This document shows, piece by piece, positions 1 to 9,500 of a stretch of 64,000 nt of DNA. Source of the stretch: JACVRW01 sp034664005. GTDB lineage: Bacteria > Actinomycetota > Thermoleophilia > Solirubrobacterales > Thermoleophilaceae. Position 1 is the first letter of the stretch. Each line of letters begins with the position of its first letter. The position numbers and the translations under genes are program-made. Location: contig JAXDIL010000118.1 of assembly GCA_034664005.1 (NCBI GenBank), forward strand, positions 26,311-90,310. The letters are read 5' to 3'. The notes beneath the pieces were generated by a model, which searched no databases, had not been told where the DNA came from, and saw nothing but the letters and a program-made list of their open reading frames with translations.

Positions 1-924
1 GTGCTCCACCTCCTCGATCTTCGCCTCGAGCTGCGCCGACATGTCGTTGAACTCGCGGCCGAGCTCCGCGAACTCGTCGTTGCCGTGGAGCGGCACGAGC
101 TGGCGGAAGTCCCCGCGCGACAGCCGCCGGGCGGCCGCGAGGAAGGTCGCTATCTGGCCGGTGAGCGCGCGGCTCACGAGTCCGGCCGAGATCAGCGCGA
201 GCAGCACGAACACCAGCAACAGGCTCGCGATCAGCACGCGATTGGTTGCGATGTGCTCGCTGAAGGACGCCGTCGGGGTCAGCACGGCCACGCGCACCGG
301 GCGGCCGGCCGGGCCCGCGAAGGAGAGCGACTTGCCGCGGTACTCCTCGCCTGCCACCTCGAAGTTGGTCGGGTCGGCTGCGGGCGGGAAGCTCGCGCGC
401 AGGCCGTTCTGGACGGTTGACGCGAGCGTCCGCTCGCCGCGCACAACCGCCACGTCAAGACCCGTGAGCGCCGCGATCCTCCGCGTCAAGCGCGTCGCGT
501 CCGTGGCCGACACGGACAGGACGCTCGTGGGGCCGCCCTTGACGACCAGCTCCGACCCGGCTGCGGCGACCCCCTGGCTGGGCCCGGCATGCGCGATCCG
601 CGCCCCGCTCCCACGTTCCAGCTCAATCGAGACCCGGTAGCGCCGCGCCAGGCGGCGCACGCGCGCCGCCGCCTCGCGGATCTGGCCGCGCGCGAGCGCG
701 CGCTGAAGCCCCGGATCGCGCTCGACGTGGCCAAGCATGCGCCGGGACCGGTCGAGCTCCTCGTTATAGACGCCGGCGGCCGTGCGCGTGGCGGCGGCGA
801 TGCCGGCGTCCACCTTGCCCGTCTCGCTGCGTGCCGACAGCGCGAACAGGACGATTCCGAGCGCGAGCAGAGGCACGATGACGATGACCGTGAAGAACAG
901 CCTCAGGCGACCGCGAAAGCTCAT
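1..924 (-). CDS. HAMP-domain membrane sensor (C-terminus outside window)
   Basis: The minus strand is open from an ATG at 924 to the window edge, 308 codons without a stop, so the gene is truncated here. The N-terminus has a short basic start and a hydrophobic helix (about residues 8-28, FFTVIVIVPLLALGIVLF). An extracytoplasmic region of roughly 200 residues follows, then a second long hydrophobic helix (about residues 233-255) and a HAMP-like linker (SRALTGQIATFLAAARRLSRG, then GDFRQLVP and NDEFAELGREFNDM). This is the usual topology of a dCACHE/4HB-type sensor: a histidine kinase, diguanylate cyclase or methyl-accepting protein. The output domain is not visible, so the class cannot be decided. 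The overlapping plus-strand reading frames are shadows. Confidence 0.85.
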   Translation of the reverse strand, partial: MSFRGRLRLFFTVIVIVPLLALGIVLFALSARSETGKVDAGIAAATRTAAGVYNEELDRSRRMLGHVERDPGLQRALARGQIREAAARVRRLARRYRVSIELERGSGARIAHAGPSQGVAAAGSELVVKGGPTSVLSVSATDATRLTRRIAALTGLDVAVVRGERTLASTVQNGLRASFPPAADPTNFEVAGEEYRGKSLSFAGPAGRPVRVAVLTPTASFSEHIATNRVLIASLLLVFVLLALISAGLVSRALTGQIATFLAAARRLSRGDFRQLVPLHGNDEFAELGREFNDMSAQLEAKIEEVEH

Positions 925-1007
925 CCTGGACGTACCCCCATCTACAAGGCTACTCGGCAATCACGGCAATACCTGCACCTGCAGCGCCGCTACCATGGAC
1001 CGGCCAC

Positions 1008-1080
1008 GGGGCTATAGCTCAGTTGGGAGAGCGCCTGGATCGCACCCAGGAGGCCGCCGGTTCGAGTCCGGCTAGCTCCA
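1008..1080 (+). tRNA. tRNA-Ala (anticodon CGC)
   Basis: A complete cloverleaf is visible. Acceptor stem 1008-1014 pairs with 1073-1079 and includes the G3:U70 pair that is the alanine identity element. The D-arm is 1017-1032. The anticodon stem 1034-1038/1046-1050 encloses loop ATCGCAC with anticodon CGC at 1041-1043. The T-arm is 1056-1072 with loop TTCGAGT. The discriminator is A1080 and CCA is not encoded. Its 3' half is repeated three more times downstream, showing that this gene is an integration site. Confidence 0.97.
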
Positions 1081-1081
1081 T
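1039..1081 (+). repeat. att-like repeat copy A (inside tRNA-Ala)
   Basis: This 43-bp sequence runs from anticodon-loop position 32 of the tRNA to one base past its discriminator. It recurs identically at 18127-18169 and 25000-25042, with a 23-bp partial copy at 23469-23491. Direct duplication of a tRNA 3' end beginning at the anticodon loop is the classic footprint of tyrosine-recombinase integration. By that logic this copy is the tRNA-proximal att site restoring the gene. Confidence 0.9.
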
Positions 1082-1256
1082 CGGAAGAGGACCCGCTCTG
1101 GAAGCGGCGTTGCCCGGATGCCGGTCTTAGCGAGCAGACGTTGCAGGCGCGTTGGGGCCGTGGCTATCCCCAATTCCATCCCCGAAACCTTCCGTCACGG
1201 CCTGGGACCCGGCCACCCTGCCTGCTCATTGACGACCTACCTCTCTATTCGTGTAG

Positions 1257-2015
1257 ATGAACCAGAAGCAGCGTGCACGTGCAGAGGCGTTGATGGAACT
1301 GGTGACGTCCCGGCTTCCCGCTGAGTTTGACGTGACCGCGGACCACGACGCCTGGCCATTCTTCGGCTACGCGCTCTTGAGTCGAACGACGGGCACGCTC
1401 GACTCGGTGTTTCGTCTCCAGCCAACCGAGCGCGGCTCCGACGCGATGACGCTCGTGCGCAGCCTCTACGAGCACATAGTGCACTTCGCGTGGCTCTCCG
1501 CCGACCCGTCGGCCGAACGCATCGGTCAGTGGCGGAAGCATGACCTGACCGAGCGGCTCAAGGCCGACAACGACACACAGTCCGTCGGCGTCGAGCTCTT
1601 CACCCCGGCGCAGCGGCAGAACTTCGAGGCGCAGCGAGATGCACTACCGGGCGCGAACTCGCTCGTGCTCGCGAACCTCGCCGGCGAGGCCGACGACTAC
1701 TGGAACGGCAAAGTCGAGGGCCTGCAGTCTCGGCACCAACCGCGCTCGTTTCGGGGGCTCTACGCGACGGCGTACCGGTTCCAAAGCGGCCTCGCCCATC
1801 CTGGCGAGCGCAGCCTCCACCCGGTCGTGCAGGACGTGACCGCAAGACGCAAGCTGGTGAAGGTGGAGGACTCATTCGAAGGCAATGGCCCGTACGGCAT
1901 GGCTACGACCGTCTACGCGCTCGGCCTGCTCGTAGCTGAACAGTCGCTCGGCTGGCCGACCAACGCCGAGGTCAACGCCGTCTTCCAACGCGGTCGGGGG
2001 CTTATCCAGTCCTGA
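1257..2015 (+). CDS. DUF5677-like protein
   Basis: The 252-residue protein is rich in helices. Its N-terminal half carries LVRSLYEHIVHFAWLS with a following W-R-K-H stretch, which resembles the conserved arginine and glutamate helix of DUF5677 proteins. These are small uncharacterised proteins often found in defence islands. No catalytic motif is obvious and no signal peptide or membrane helix is present. The ATG at 1257 has no recognisable Shine-Dalgarno sequence. It is the first gene after the tRNA and converges on the next gene with a 103-bp overlap. The family assignment is by pattern only. Confidence 0.65.
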   Translation: MNQKQRARAEALMELVTSRLPAEFDVTADHDAWPFFGYALLSRTTGTLDSVFRLQPTERGSDAMTLVRSLYEHIVHFAWLSADPSAERIGQWRKHDLTERLKADNDTQSVGVELFTPAQRQNFEAQRDALPGANSLVLANLAGEADDYWNGKVEGLQSRHQPRSFRGLYATAYRFQSGLAHPGERSLHPVVQDVTARRKLVKVEDSFEGNGPYGMATTVYALGLLVAEQSLGWPTNAEVNAVFQRGRGLIQS

Positions 2016-2497
2016 AAGTGGCGGTTCGCCTCCAACCGCGATTCGTTGCCATCGTCCCAGGGCTCCCAGTCCTGCTCCTGCCTGGGCTGCATCAAGGCCG
2101 TGCGCTCGTTGATGGCAACGAACGCCTCCGCGAGCTTGACGTTCGCGAGTGGCGTGGCGACTAGCCACGGTCCCTTCTCTGCGGCGAGCGCTTTGAGACG
2201 GTCGACCAGCTGCTCAAAGCCCAGGTCGTCCTCGCCCGCATCCACCAGCTGTTGGACGATGTCGCGCATCAGCATGCGCTCGCTCGCGAACAATCTGAAG
2301 ACCTGCAGATGATGGCGTCGGACAGCGCTTGCGCACTGACGAATGAGAATCCAGTCGGGTTCTGAGAAGAAGTCGGTCAGCGGTCGAAATGCACGGGAGA
2401 CCTCCCCGGGCTCCAGTGGCTCGTTCTGCCTCGCGTTTGCGCGCCGGACAACCGCCTGAAGGGCCCCTAGGTCGAACGTGGGCGTTCCGGCGCTCAT
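1913..2497 (-). CDS. Hypothetical protein
   Basis: The 194-residue protein is not recognised. It is mostly helical (for example FRLFASERMLMRDIVQQL, then FEQLVDRLKALAAEKGPW), with an aromatic and acidic stretch (QDWEPWDDGNESRLEANRHF) near residue 145. The reading frame looks coding until about residue 165. The last 30 residues overlap the 3' end of the convergent DUF5677-like gene and have a less natural composition, so the true C-terminus could differ in relatives. It is divergent from the membrane protein gene at 2569, with 71 bp between the starts. Confidence 0.6.
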   Translation of the reverse strand: MSAGTPTFDLGALQAVVRRANARQNEPLEPGEVSRAFRPLTDFFSEPDWILIRQCASAVRRHHLQVFRLFASERMLMRDIVQQLVDAGEDDLGFEQLVDRLKALAAEKGPWLVATPLANVKLAEAFVAINERTALMQPRQEQDWEPWDDGNESRLEANRHFQDWISPRPRWKTALTSALVGQPSDCSATSRPSA

Positions 2498-2568
2498 AAG
2501 CGCATCGTGCGACCACGGCCGGACGCGACGCGCCGGCCGTTGCCGTCAGTGTCGGCACTTACTCTCGG

Positions 2569-3564
2569 ATGCTGATGCCAGAGCAAGTACGGCACATCCC
2601 TTGGTGGCGATGGCTGCTGGGAGCAGTGACCATCGCCGCTGTTGTCTACGTCGGTGCCGCCGAGAACGTGGCGACGGCCATCGTCGCCGCCATCGGTATC
2701 GCCGCAGCTGTCTTCACCGTCTGGAATCCGTTCGCTGCTCGGCCGCATCCGACCCTCAGCTTGGAACCCGTCGGCAAAGGCGAGACGACGCACGTCAGCG
2801 TCGGGTCGGCGGTGCGTCCCGTTGACGTCGACGCGGTTGTTGAGGACGCGCGCTCGATAGCCCTCGTGTCGCGCCCGTCGGCCCTGATGTTCACGATGTT
2901 GAAGTACGCCAAGCCCACCGCGGAAGACCACGCGAAGTACGGGGCTGACGTAGAGACGTACGCCGAGGAGGTGCGGTCCTGGGCGGAAGCCGCTGAGGAG
3001 TGGCTCCGCGCTCAGGACTCGGTTCTCCACGCCCGTGTCATCCAGCGCAACTCAAGTTCCGTCGACGCCGAGGACGCCGGCATCTACGTTCTCCTTCCGC
3101 CGGGAACCGAGGAGCTCTCAGACGTCCCTGAGCCGCCTACGCCTCCTGACCGTCCCGCCTTCCCGTTGAGGAAGTCCGCGCTCTCTATGGCTATGGACCC
3201 GTCGCCGCTGAGCGGATATCACTGGCCGCGGGTGAGCCCAGTGGGAATCACGGAGTTCGAGCCGGTTTCGCTCTGGGACCCTGACTACGAACGGATGCCC
3301 GACGGACGCCTGCGCGTCTCCTATCAGCGTCAGCCCGTACGCCACGGCGAAATCGAGCCCACCGGCCGCCCGTTCATGGTCCGGCTTCCGCCCGGCGAGT
3401 GCGAAGCCCGCTGGGAGGTGCATGCCCGAAACCTCTCGCACCATGCATCGGGCAGTTGGACCGTCTCCTGCCAACCCGACTACTCGGGCGAGGCCATCAC
3501 GACCTTGGCCGACCTCGAAGCCGCACTCGGCATTGAAGGCGACGACCCCGCCGAGGATGAGTAG
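2569..3564 (+). CDS. Two-helix membrane protein of unknown function
   Basis: The 331-residue protein begins with two adjacent hydrophobic helices (about residues 13-31 and 33-52, beginning WWRWLLGAVTIAAVVYVG), followed by a large soluble part. Residues 60-190 alternate strands and acidic helices. Residues 200-310 contain many Pro, Trp and Gly (SGYHWPRVSP, PDGRLRVSYQRQPVRHGEIEP, MVRLPPGECEARWEVHARN) and look like a beta-sandwich. I do not recognise a family. An N-terminal membrane hairpin in front of a sensor-like domain inside a defence island is compatible with a membrane effector, but that is inference. An upstream in-frame ATG pair (MLM) leaves the exact start open by two codons. Confidence 0.7.
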   Translation: MLMPEQVRHIPWWRWLLGAVTIAAVVYVGAAENVATAIVAAIGIAAAVFTVWNPFAARPHPTLSLEPVGKGETTHVSVGSAVRPVDVDAVVEDARSIALVSRPSALMFTMLKYAKPTAEDHAKYGADVETYAEEVRSWAEAAEEWLRAQDSVLHARVIQRNSSSVDAEDAGIYVLLPPGTEELSDVPEPPTPPDRPAFPLRKSALSMAMDPSPLSGYHWPRVSPVGITEFEPVSLWDPDYERMPDGRLRVSYQRQPVRHGEIEPTGRPFMVRLPPGECEARWEVHARNLSHHASGSWTVSCQPDYSGEAITTLADLEAALGIEGDDPAEDE

Positions 3565-3653
3565 TCAGCGCGGGGCTACGGGGCTGGAGTCAGGCCCACC
3601 CACAGCAGAAACCGGGTACTGGGCGGCAATCTGAGTCCATACTCCGCCTGCAA

Positions 3654-4421
3654 ATGGACAGCACGCCTCTTATCGCCGTCGGCGCCGACGCCGCTCCGGC
3701 CGGCTGGGCCGCGGCTTGTTTGTACGCCGACGCGCTCACGCCAGGAGAGGCGACTACTTGGGAGACGCGACTTCATCTAGCCGCCACCGTCGAGGAGTTG
3801 GTGGCCATGTGTGGCGACGCCGCTGGGTCGAGGCCTCCGGTGGCCATCGACATCCCCATCGGTTTGCCCGAGACCGTTCGCTACCGGCGCTGCGACGAAC
3901 AGGCGCGCGAGCTCCTCGGCGGCCGACGGGATTCGGTGTTCCCACCGCCGGCTCGCTACATGCTCGAAGCCGCCGGCGACTACACCGCCATCCGGGAGCT
4001 GGTCGCAGCCGAGAAGAAGCGGAACCCAGCAGCTCGCGGTTACAGCGCCCAGGCGGCGGGCATCACCACCAAAGTCAGGGAGGTCGACGCGTGGGTGTGT
4101 GCCCACCCGGAGAGTGAGGCGTGGCTGTTCGAGTGCCATCCCGAGCTCAGCTTCTACGCGCTAAATGACGGCGGGGCCCTGCCGAGCAAGCACTCGGCTG
4201 CTGGGCTAGTTCAGCGATTGGGGCGCATCCGCGAGCTTTTCCCGGATGCCGAGGCTCAACTGGCGGATGGGCCATGGTCGGGCAAGCAGGCGGCGCCGGC
4301 TGACTTTCTCGATGCCTACGGCGCACTCGGCACGGCGCTTGTCTGCGCGCGCCACGACCAAGAAGAGCTCGGCGACGGCGAGCGCGACGTCCGGGGCGTG
4401 CTCATGCGGATGGCGATGTAG
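3654..4421 (+). CDS. DUF429 family protein (predicted RNase H-fold nuclease-like)
   Basis: The 255-residue sequence matches the DUF429 pattern. It has an N-terminal VGADAAPAGWAAA strand-turn (the family has VGxDxxPxGW), AIDIPIGLPE near residues 63-72, then RRCDEQARELLGGRRDSVFPPPAR, a central SAQAAGITTKVREVDAW, the acidic FECHPELSFYAL, and a C-terminal DFLDAYGAL helix. DUF429 proteins are predicted to have an RNase H-like fold, with Asp and Glu residues in the positions seen here (D10, D65, E163-type), but no activity is established. It stands alone between an unknown membrane protein and the minus-strand restriction cluster. It is about full length for the family. Confidence 0.88.
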   Translation: MDSTPLIAVGADAAPAGWAAACLYADALTPGEATTWETRLHLAATVEELVAMCGDAAGSRPPVAIDIPIGLPETVRYRRCDEQARELLGGRRDSVFPPPARYMLEAAGDYTAIRELVAAEKKRNPAARGYSAQAAGITTKVREVDAWVCAHPESEAWLFECHPELSFYALNDGGALPSKHSAAGLVQRLGRIRELFPDAEAQLADGPWSGKQAAPADFLDAYGALGTALVCARHDQEELGDGERDVRGVLMRMAM

Positions 4422-4487
4422 AGGCCCCTCTGGGCCTTGGTGGTCGGGGCGACGGGCTACGCGTGGGTCCGGGACTAACACTCGGTG

Positions 4488-5069
4488 TCAGGTCCGTACG
4501 GCCGCCACCGCTTTGCTCAGCTCGGCCCAGCCCACCGGCCCCCGAGTGTGCCGGTCCAGGAAGCCCATGCCCACGGAGCGCGCCCGGTTGTCGCGGACCG
4601 CGTCGGCGTCGGCGACATAGAAGGCCCACTGGTCGACGTCGAGCGGCGCGTACTCGCTTGGCACCCTGCAGGTGTGGATAGCGAAGACGAACACGTCCGC
4701 CCGCACCTCACGCTCTGTGCCCCAGCCGCGCTTGTCGTCCCAAGAGAGCCCGGTGAGTCCGGTGAAGCGGATGTCGGAGAGCTTGCGCTGCGCCCAGCTC
4801 TGCAGGTACGCCGATGACTTGACCTCGATGCGGGTTCCGTCCGGCGTGAGCACGTCGTAGTTGTCCCACGCCGTCCGTACCGGTTGTTCGGCCCCGACGG
4901 CCTTGGCAACGAGGAACTCCGCGAGCACGCCGCGAACGATGTTGGTGCGGAGGTCGCTGAAGGCGAAGCTCCAGAAATCACGCACTGTCGTACCGGTCCC
5001 GGTGAAGCGCTCGCTGCCGTCGAGCGGGGCGACCTCTGTCGGCTCAAGCCATTCTGGTTCGTCGTCCAC
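4488..5069 (-). CDS. PD-(D/E)XK nuclease-fold protein
   Basis: The 193-residue protein starts at GTG 5069 behind a clear AGGAGG. A helix with WSFAFSDLRTNIVRGVLAEF (E51) is followed by NYDVLTPDGTRIEVKSSAYL. D72 and E82-V-K84 make the D-(x)n-ExK signature of restriction-endonuclease-like folds, and E51 is the usual helix-borne acidic residue. A long aromatic C-terminal region follows. No separate DNA-binding domain is visible. It is the last gene of a minus-strand run with the nuclease-like gene at 5142 and the type I restriction genes. Function as a DNA nuclease is inferred from the motif; the substrate is unknown. Confidence 0.75.
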   Translation of the reverse strand: MDDEPEWLEPTEVAPLDGSERFTGTGTTVRDFWSFAFSDLRTNIVRGVLAEFLVAKAVGAEQPVRTAWDNYDVLTPDGTRIEVKSSAYLQSWAQRKLSDIRFTGLTGLSWDDKRGWGTEREVRADVFVFAIHTCRVPSEYAPLDVDQWAFYVADADAVRDNRARSVGMGFLDRHTRGPVGWAELSKAVAAVRT

Positions 5070-5141
5070 GCGCGCCTCCTACGCGGTACGGCCCAGAGCG
5101 CCTAGCGGGTCAGAACCCATGCACCCAGACACGGCCTCTGC

Positions 5142-6374
5142 TCACTCCTTGCCCGGGGTGTGGATGAAGAAGGTGTTCAGGTCGGCGTGACGACGCTCGT
5201 CACCGGGCCAGCTGACGGTTGCCCGAAGCTCAGTCTCGGCAGCGGGGTCTTGCCACTCGACGAACTGCTCGTGAGCTTCGAGCGTCTCCCGCGCCTTCTC
5301 AATGATTTCCGTGAGCTCGCGCTGGCGGACGAACATCACGATGGCGAGTTTGGTGTCGCGCCAAGCCGTGTAGCGAAAGAGCTGGTCAATCGTCTCCGAG
5401 AACCCCTTGGGTCCGCTCCAGAACTTGCACTCGCCAATGAAGAGGCTGCTGCCCTCATAGGAGACGAGGATGTCGGTCTTGCCCTGAGCGTTGAACGCCT
5501 CGGCGGTGGTATGGCCGCGATAGTGGGTGTGTAGGGCCGCGACCAGAACCTGTCGCCGGTCCTCCTCGCCCATTCCTTCGTAGGTGGCGGGGCTCGACTC
5601 CATCTTTTCGCCGGTTGCGCGGATGACCCCGAGGATGTGGTCGAAGACTTCCTTCGCGAGCACGGGTTCCAGCTGGACCGGTTCCTCTTCGCGCCTGGGC
5701 AGCTCGGGCGCCGGCAGTCGCAAGAGCGCCTCGGCGATATAGGTCTTCTCCTGCTGGTCTGGCGGTCCGACTGGCAAGCCCGTGTCGGCGATGTGCTGCT
5801 GATGGCGCTCGACGTGGTCGCGGCGGACACGGATGGCTTGCAGGGCCGTGTTCTTCAGGTCCGCGTTGTGTTGGTCTATGTCGTTGCGCGACCAGGTGAG
5901 GTGTTGCTCGACCTTGCTGGCGAGCTGCTGAGCGTGCGCCGTGATGTTGACCGGCGAGTCTTGGGGGTACTCGATGACGTCGGTGAGCTCGTGCTCGTGC
6001 ACCGCCGCCCGCGGTGGGTTCATGCTGAACTGGCTCGCCTGCAGATTGAAGACGCCGTGGTCGCCGTCGAAGGGGATGTGGATGACGACGCGGTAGCCGG
6101 GGATTAGCGCGCGTCGACCTGGAATCACGGCCCGCCTGAAATCGTGAGAAACGTCGACCTCGACCTGTGCCGGCTCGTCCTGCCACATCTTCTCCGGACG
6201 CAGGACCGGAGGCTCCACGCGGTATCGCTCGGCAAGGGCGTCCGCCCAGGCATCCTCGTCCGCTTGAAGGACGTGCTCGTCCGGAGTCTTCTGGACATCC
6301 TGGGACAAGCGCGCCTTGATGTTCTGAAGCGTGCCGCGCAGGTCGCCCCCGTAGAAGAGCAGGTCGCCGACCAT
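5142..6374 (-). CDS. Restriction endonuclease-like protein with C-terminal PD-(D/E)XK domain
   Basis: The 410-residue protein has a C-terminal catalytic-looking core. AQGKTDILVSYEGSSLFIGE then CKFWSG supplies D301 and E315-C-K317, followed by Q331 in IDQLFRYTAWRD, as in Mrr-like and Holliday-resolvase-like nucleases. The N-terminal 200 residues include YRVVIHIPFDGDHGVF and a long helical segment (about residues 140-200); I do not recognise that domain. It follows hsdR on the same strand after a 162-bp gap, so it could be read with the type I system or from its own promoter. No Shine-Dalgarno is obvious at the ATG. A role in phage DNA cleavage is inference. Confidence 0.75.
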   Translation of the reverse strand: MVGDLLFYGGDLRGTLQNIKARLSQDVQKTPDEHVLQADEDAWADALAERYRVEPPVLRPEKMWQDEPAQVEVDVSHDFRRAVIPGRRALIPGYRVVIHIPFDGDHGVFNLQASQFSMNPPRAAVHEHELTDVIEYPQDSPVNITAHAQQLASKVEQHLTWSRNDIDQHNADLKNTALQAIRVRRDHVERHQQHIADTGLPVGPPDQQEKTYIAEALLRLPAPELPRREEEPVQLEPVLAKEVFDHILGVIRATGEKMESSPATYEGMGEEDRRQVLVAALHTHYRGHTTAEAFNAQGKTDILVSYEGSSLFIGECKFWSGPKGFSETIDQLFRYTAWRDTKLAIVMFVRQRELTEIIEKARETLEAHEQFVEWQDPAAETELRATVSWPGDERRHADLNTFFIHTPGKE

Positions 6375-6536
6375 GCACGGACCGTACTGGCGCGTCCCGA
6401 CGGCTCAGGCGCCCAAAACCACCCCTCCGGACAGGCGCGCAGCAAGCCCCGGTTTACCAGCCGAAGCTCTCTGCGGTGCGGCTGTCCCTGAGCGGCGTTC
6501 ATCTCTGCCGAGCCGTTTGCCCGGGCGCCGGGCCTC

Positions 6537-9500
6537 CTACCAGGCGTCTATCTCGACCTCGGGCCAGCGTCGATACAGCGTCAGTGCCTGTTCGAGGATG
6601 AGGTCGGTGTAGATGTCAAGGGGCCGGCCTCCGCCGCCGTCGACTCCGCTGGCGGGTGGGTCCGGAAGGTCCCTGCGGTGTCGGCGCAGGAGACGCTTGA
6701 TGCGCTTGCGCACTGCCGCCTCAGTGGACTCGTCTGAAGTCCAGTCGACGGTCAGGTCGCTGCGAATCCCCTGGACGAGCTCGCGCGCGATGGTCACGAG
6801 CTTCGGGTCCGCAGTCCAGTTCTCGGGATTGCCGGCGAGCGCGTCGTAGAACGCCGCCTCTTCTTCCGTGAGTCCCAGTTCCTCGTGACGATGGCGGGCC
6901 TCGCGAAGTTGTTTGGCAATCTCGACCAGCCGGGCCACGATTTCTGCGGAAGTGATGGTCCGGTTGTCGTAAGCCTGAAGCAGCTCGTCGATGCGGTCGG
7001 AGAAGAGCTTTGCCTGCAGGTGGTTCGACCGCAGCCGGACGCGAACCTCCTCGTCGAGGAGCCGTTTGATGAGGTTGACCGCGAGGTTCGGGCGTTCGCT
7101 GACCTTCTTCGTCACTTCGTCGAGGAACTCATCGGAGAGCACTGAGACCTCTGGGCGTTCCTTGCCGGCGAGCTTGAGCACGTCGACGACCTCGCCGGCG
7201 GCGAGCCCTGTAGAGATGAACTGCTTGACCACCTGCTCGGCCTCGGGGCTTGCTTGGTCGGTCGGGGCCGCGTACGCGCGGACCTCCCGGGCAACCGCGC
7301 CGAAGAACTCGGCGTCGGTGGCCACCTCCACTGCTTCAGATGTGGTCCCGGCCAGCGCGAACCAGCGGCTGAAGAGCGTGTACTGCCTGAGGAACTCGGT
7401 GGTCGAGTCCTGGTCTTCGAGTAATAGGTCCGAGGCTTCCTCGATGAGTTCGGTGACTTCAGTCGCCGGCTTCGTCTCCCAGCCCGCGTACTCGACGCCG
7501 TGGAGCATCGCCGCAACCACCTCATGCTTCTCGCGCATGTGCTTGACGGCAACCGCCAGCGGGACCGCGACGTCGTCGACATCTTGCTTGGCATAGGCGG
7601 TCAGGGAGGCACGCAGGTCCTCACCGATGCCGATGTAGTCGACGACGAGGCCTCCCGGCTTGTCACGGAAGACGCGGTTGACTCGGGCAATGGCCTGCAG
7701 CAGACCGTGGTCCTTCATCGGCTTGTCGACGTAGAGGGTGTGCATAACCGGGGCATCGAAGCCGGTTAGCCACATGTCGCGAACGACAACGATTCGCAAG
7801 GCTGAATCCGGCTGCTTGTAGAGCTCTTCGAGCTCCTCGCGCTGGTGGCGGGTGCGGCGGAAAGCCGAGATTTCCGGGTCGTCGGTGGCGGTGGCGGAGA
7901 TGACCGCCGTGACCGCATCCTCACCTAAGTGGGCCTTGAGCCGTTTGACGAGGTCGACGCAGATGCGCTGGCTGTAGCCGACGACCATGGCCTTGCCCTC
8001 TTGGACCTTGCAGCGCTCGGTGTAATGCTCGGCGATGTCCTTGGCGACGACATCGAGTCGCTCGTCCGTCCCGACGAGTTTCTCCAAGCGCGCCCACGCG
8101 GTCTGAAGCTTGCGGGCGGCGCCTTCGTCCTCTTCGGACAGCACCTCCTCGGCCTCGCGAAGCAGCTCCTCGTCCTTGACATCGAGCGGGACCACCCGGC
8201 TCTCGTAGAAGATGGGCACGACCGCCCCGTCAGCCTCGGCGTCAGAAATGCGGTAGACGGACACGTAATCGCCGAAGGTCAGACGGGTGTTGCGGTCACC
8301 CGCCTCGATGGGCGTCCCCGTGAACCCGATGCGGATGGCGTTCGGGAGCGAGCGCGTGACGTTGCGGGCCAGGTCTCCGTACTGAGTTCGGTGCGCTTCG
8401 TCGGCCATGACGACGATGTTCGCGCGCTCGGATAGGACGGGCATCTGGCTGCGCTCACGGCCGGGGTCGAACTTCTGGATGGTCGTAAAGACGATGTCAC
8501 CTGGCGGCCGTCGCAGGAGCTCGTGGAGCGACTCCTCCTTCCGGCCCTCGGTCGGGCCTTTGGGCGGCTCGATACGTTCCGCGCGCTTGACCGCTGCGGC
8601 GAGGTGTTTCTGGCGCCGGAAGGTCTTGTACAGCTGGTCGTCGAGCTGCTCACGGTCGGTGAGGGCGACAACGGTCGGGGACTCGAAGCGAGGGTCCTTG
8701 CGGAGCTTCGAGGTGTAGAAGGCCATCAGGTAGCTCTTGCCTGAACCCTGGGTGTGCCAAATGACGCCGGCGCGGCCGTCGCCGTTCATCGCCGCCCAGG
8801 TGGCCTCCAGCGCTTTCTCGACCGCCTGGACCTGGTGGTACTTGGCCATCACCTTCCAGGTCTTGGCGCCATCGGTCTCGAACATCACGTAGTTGGCGAT
8901 GAGGTCGAGGAATCGCGCGGGCGTGTAGACGCCTTGAAGCATGACTTTCAGCCCCGTCTGCTTTTTCTCGCCGGGCTGCGGGTCCATGGTCTTCCACTCG
9001 GCGAAGTGCTCCGCCGGCGTTGTCACAGTTCCGACACGGGCTTCGCGGCGGTCGGTGACGGCGATGACCTCGATGAAGCGATAGAGGTACGGGATGTCCT
9101 GCCAGTAGCCGGCGACCTGGTTGATGACCGCTTGCCCGCCCTTGTCGCCGGGCGCCTTGGCTTCGATTTGGCCCAAGGGGATGCCGTTGACAAACAAGAG
9201 AATGTCGGGCCGACGCTTCTTCTCCGTTGGACCCGAACCCTGCTCGACGCGGAACTGGTTGACGGCTAGGAACTCGTTGTTGGTGGGGTCGCCGAAGTCG
9301 ACGAGCTTCGCTCGGCCGGACTGCTCTTCACCGGAGGAGTCGGTCCAGGTGACGGGCACGCCGAGGACGAGAAACTCGTGAAACGCGTAATGGTCGTCGA
9401 TGAGGACCACAGACGTCGACTCGCGGACGTCTGTGATGACGGCGTCGACCGCCTCATCGGGTAGGTGCGGGTTGAGATGGGCAATGGCGTTCCTGAGCCG

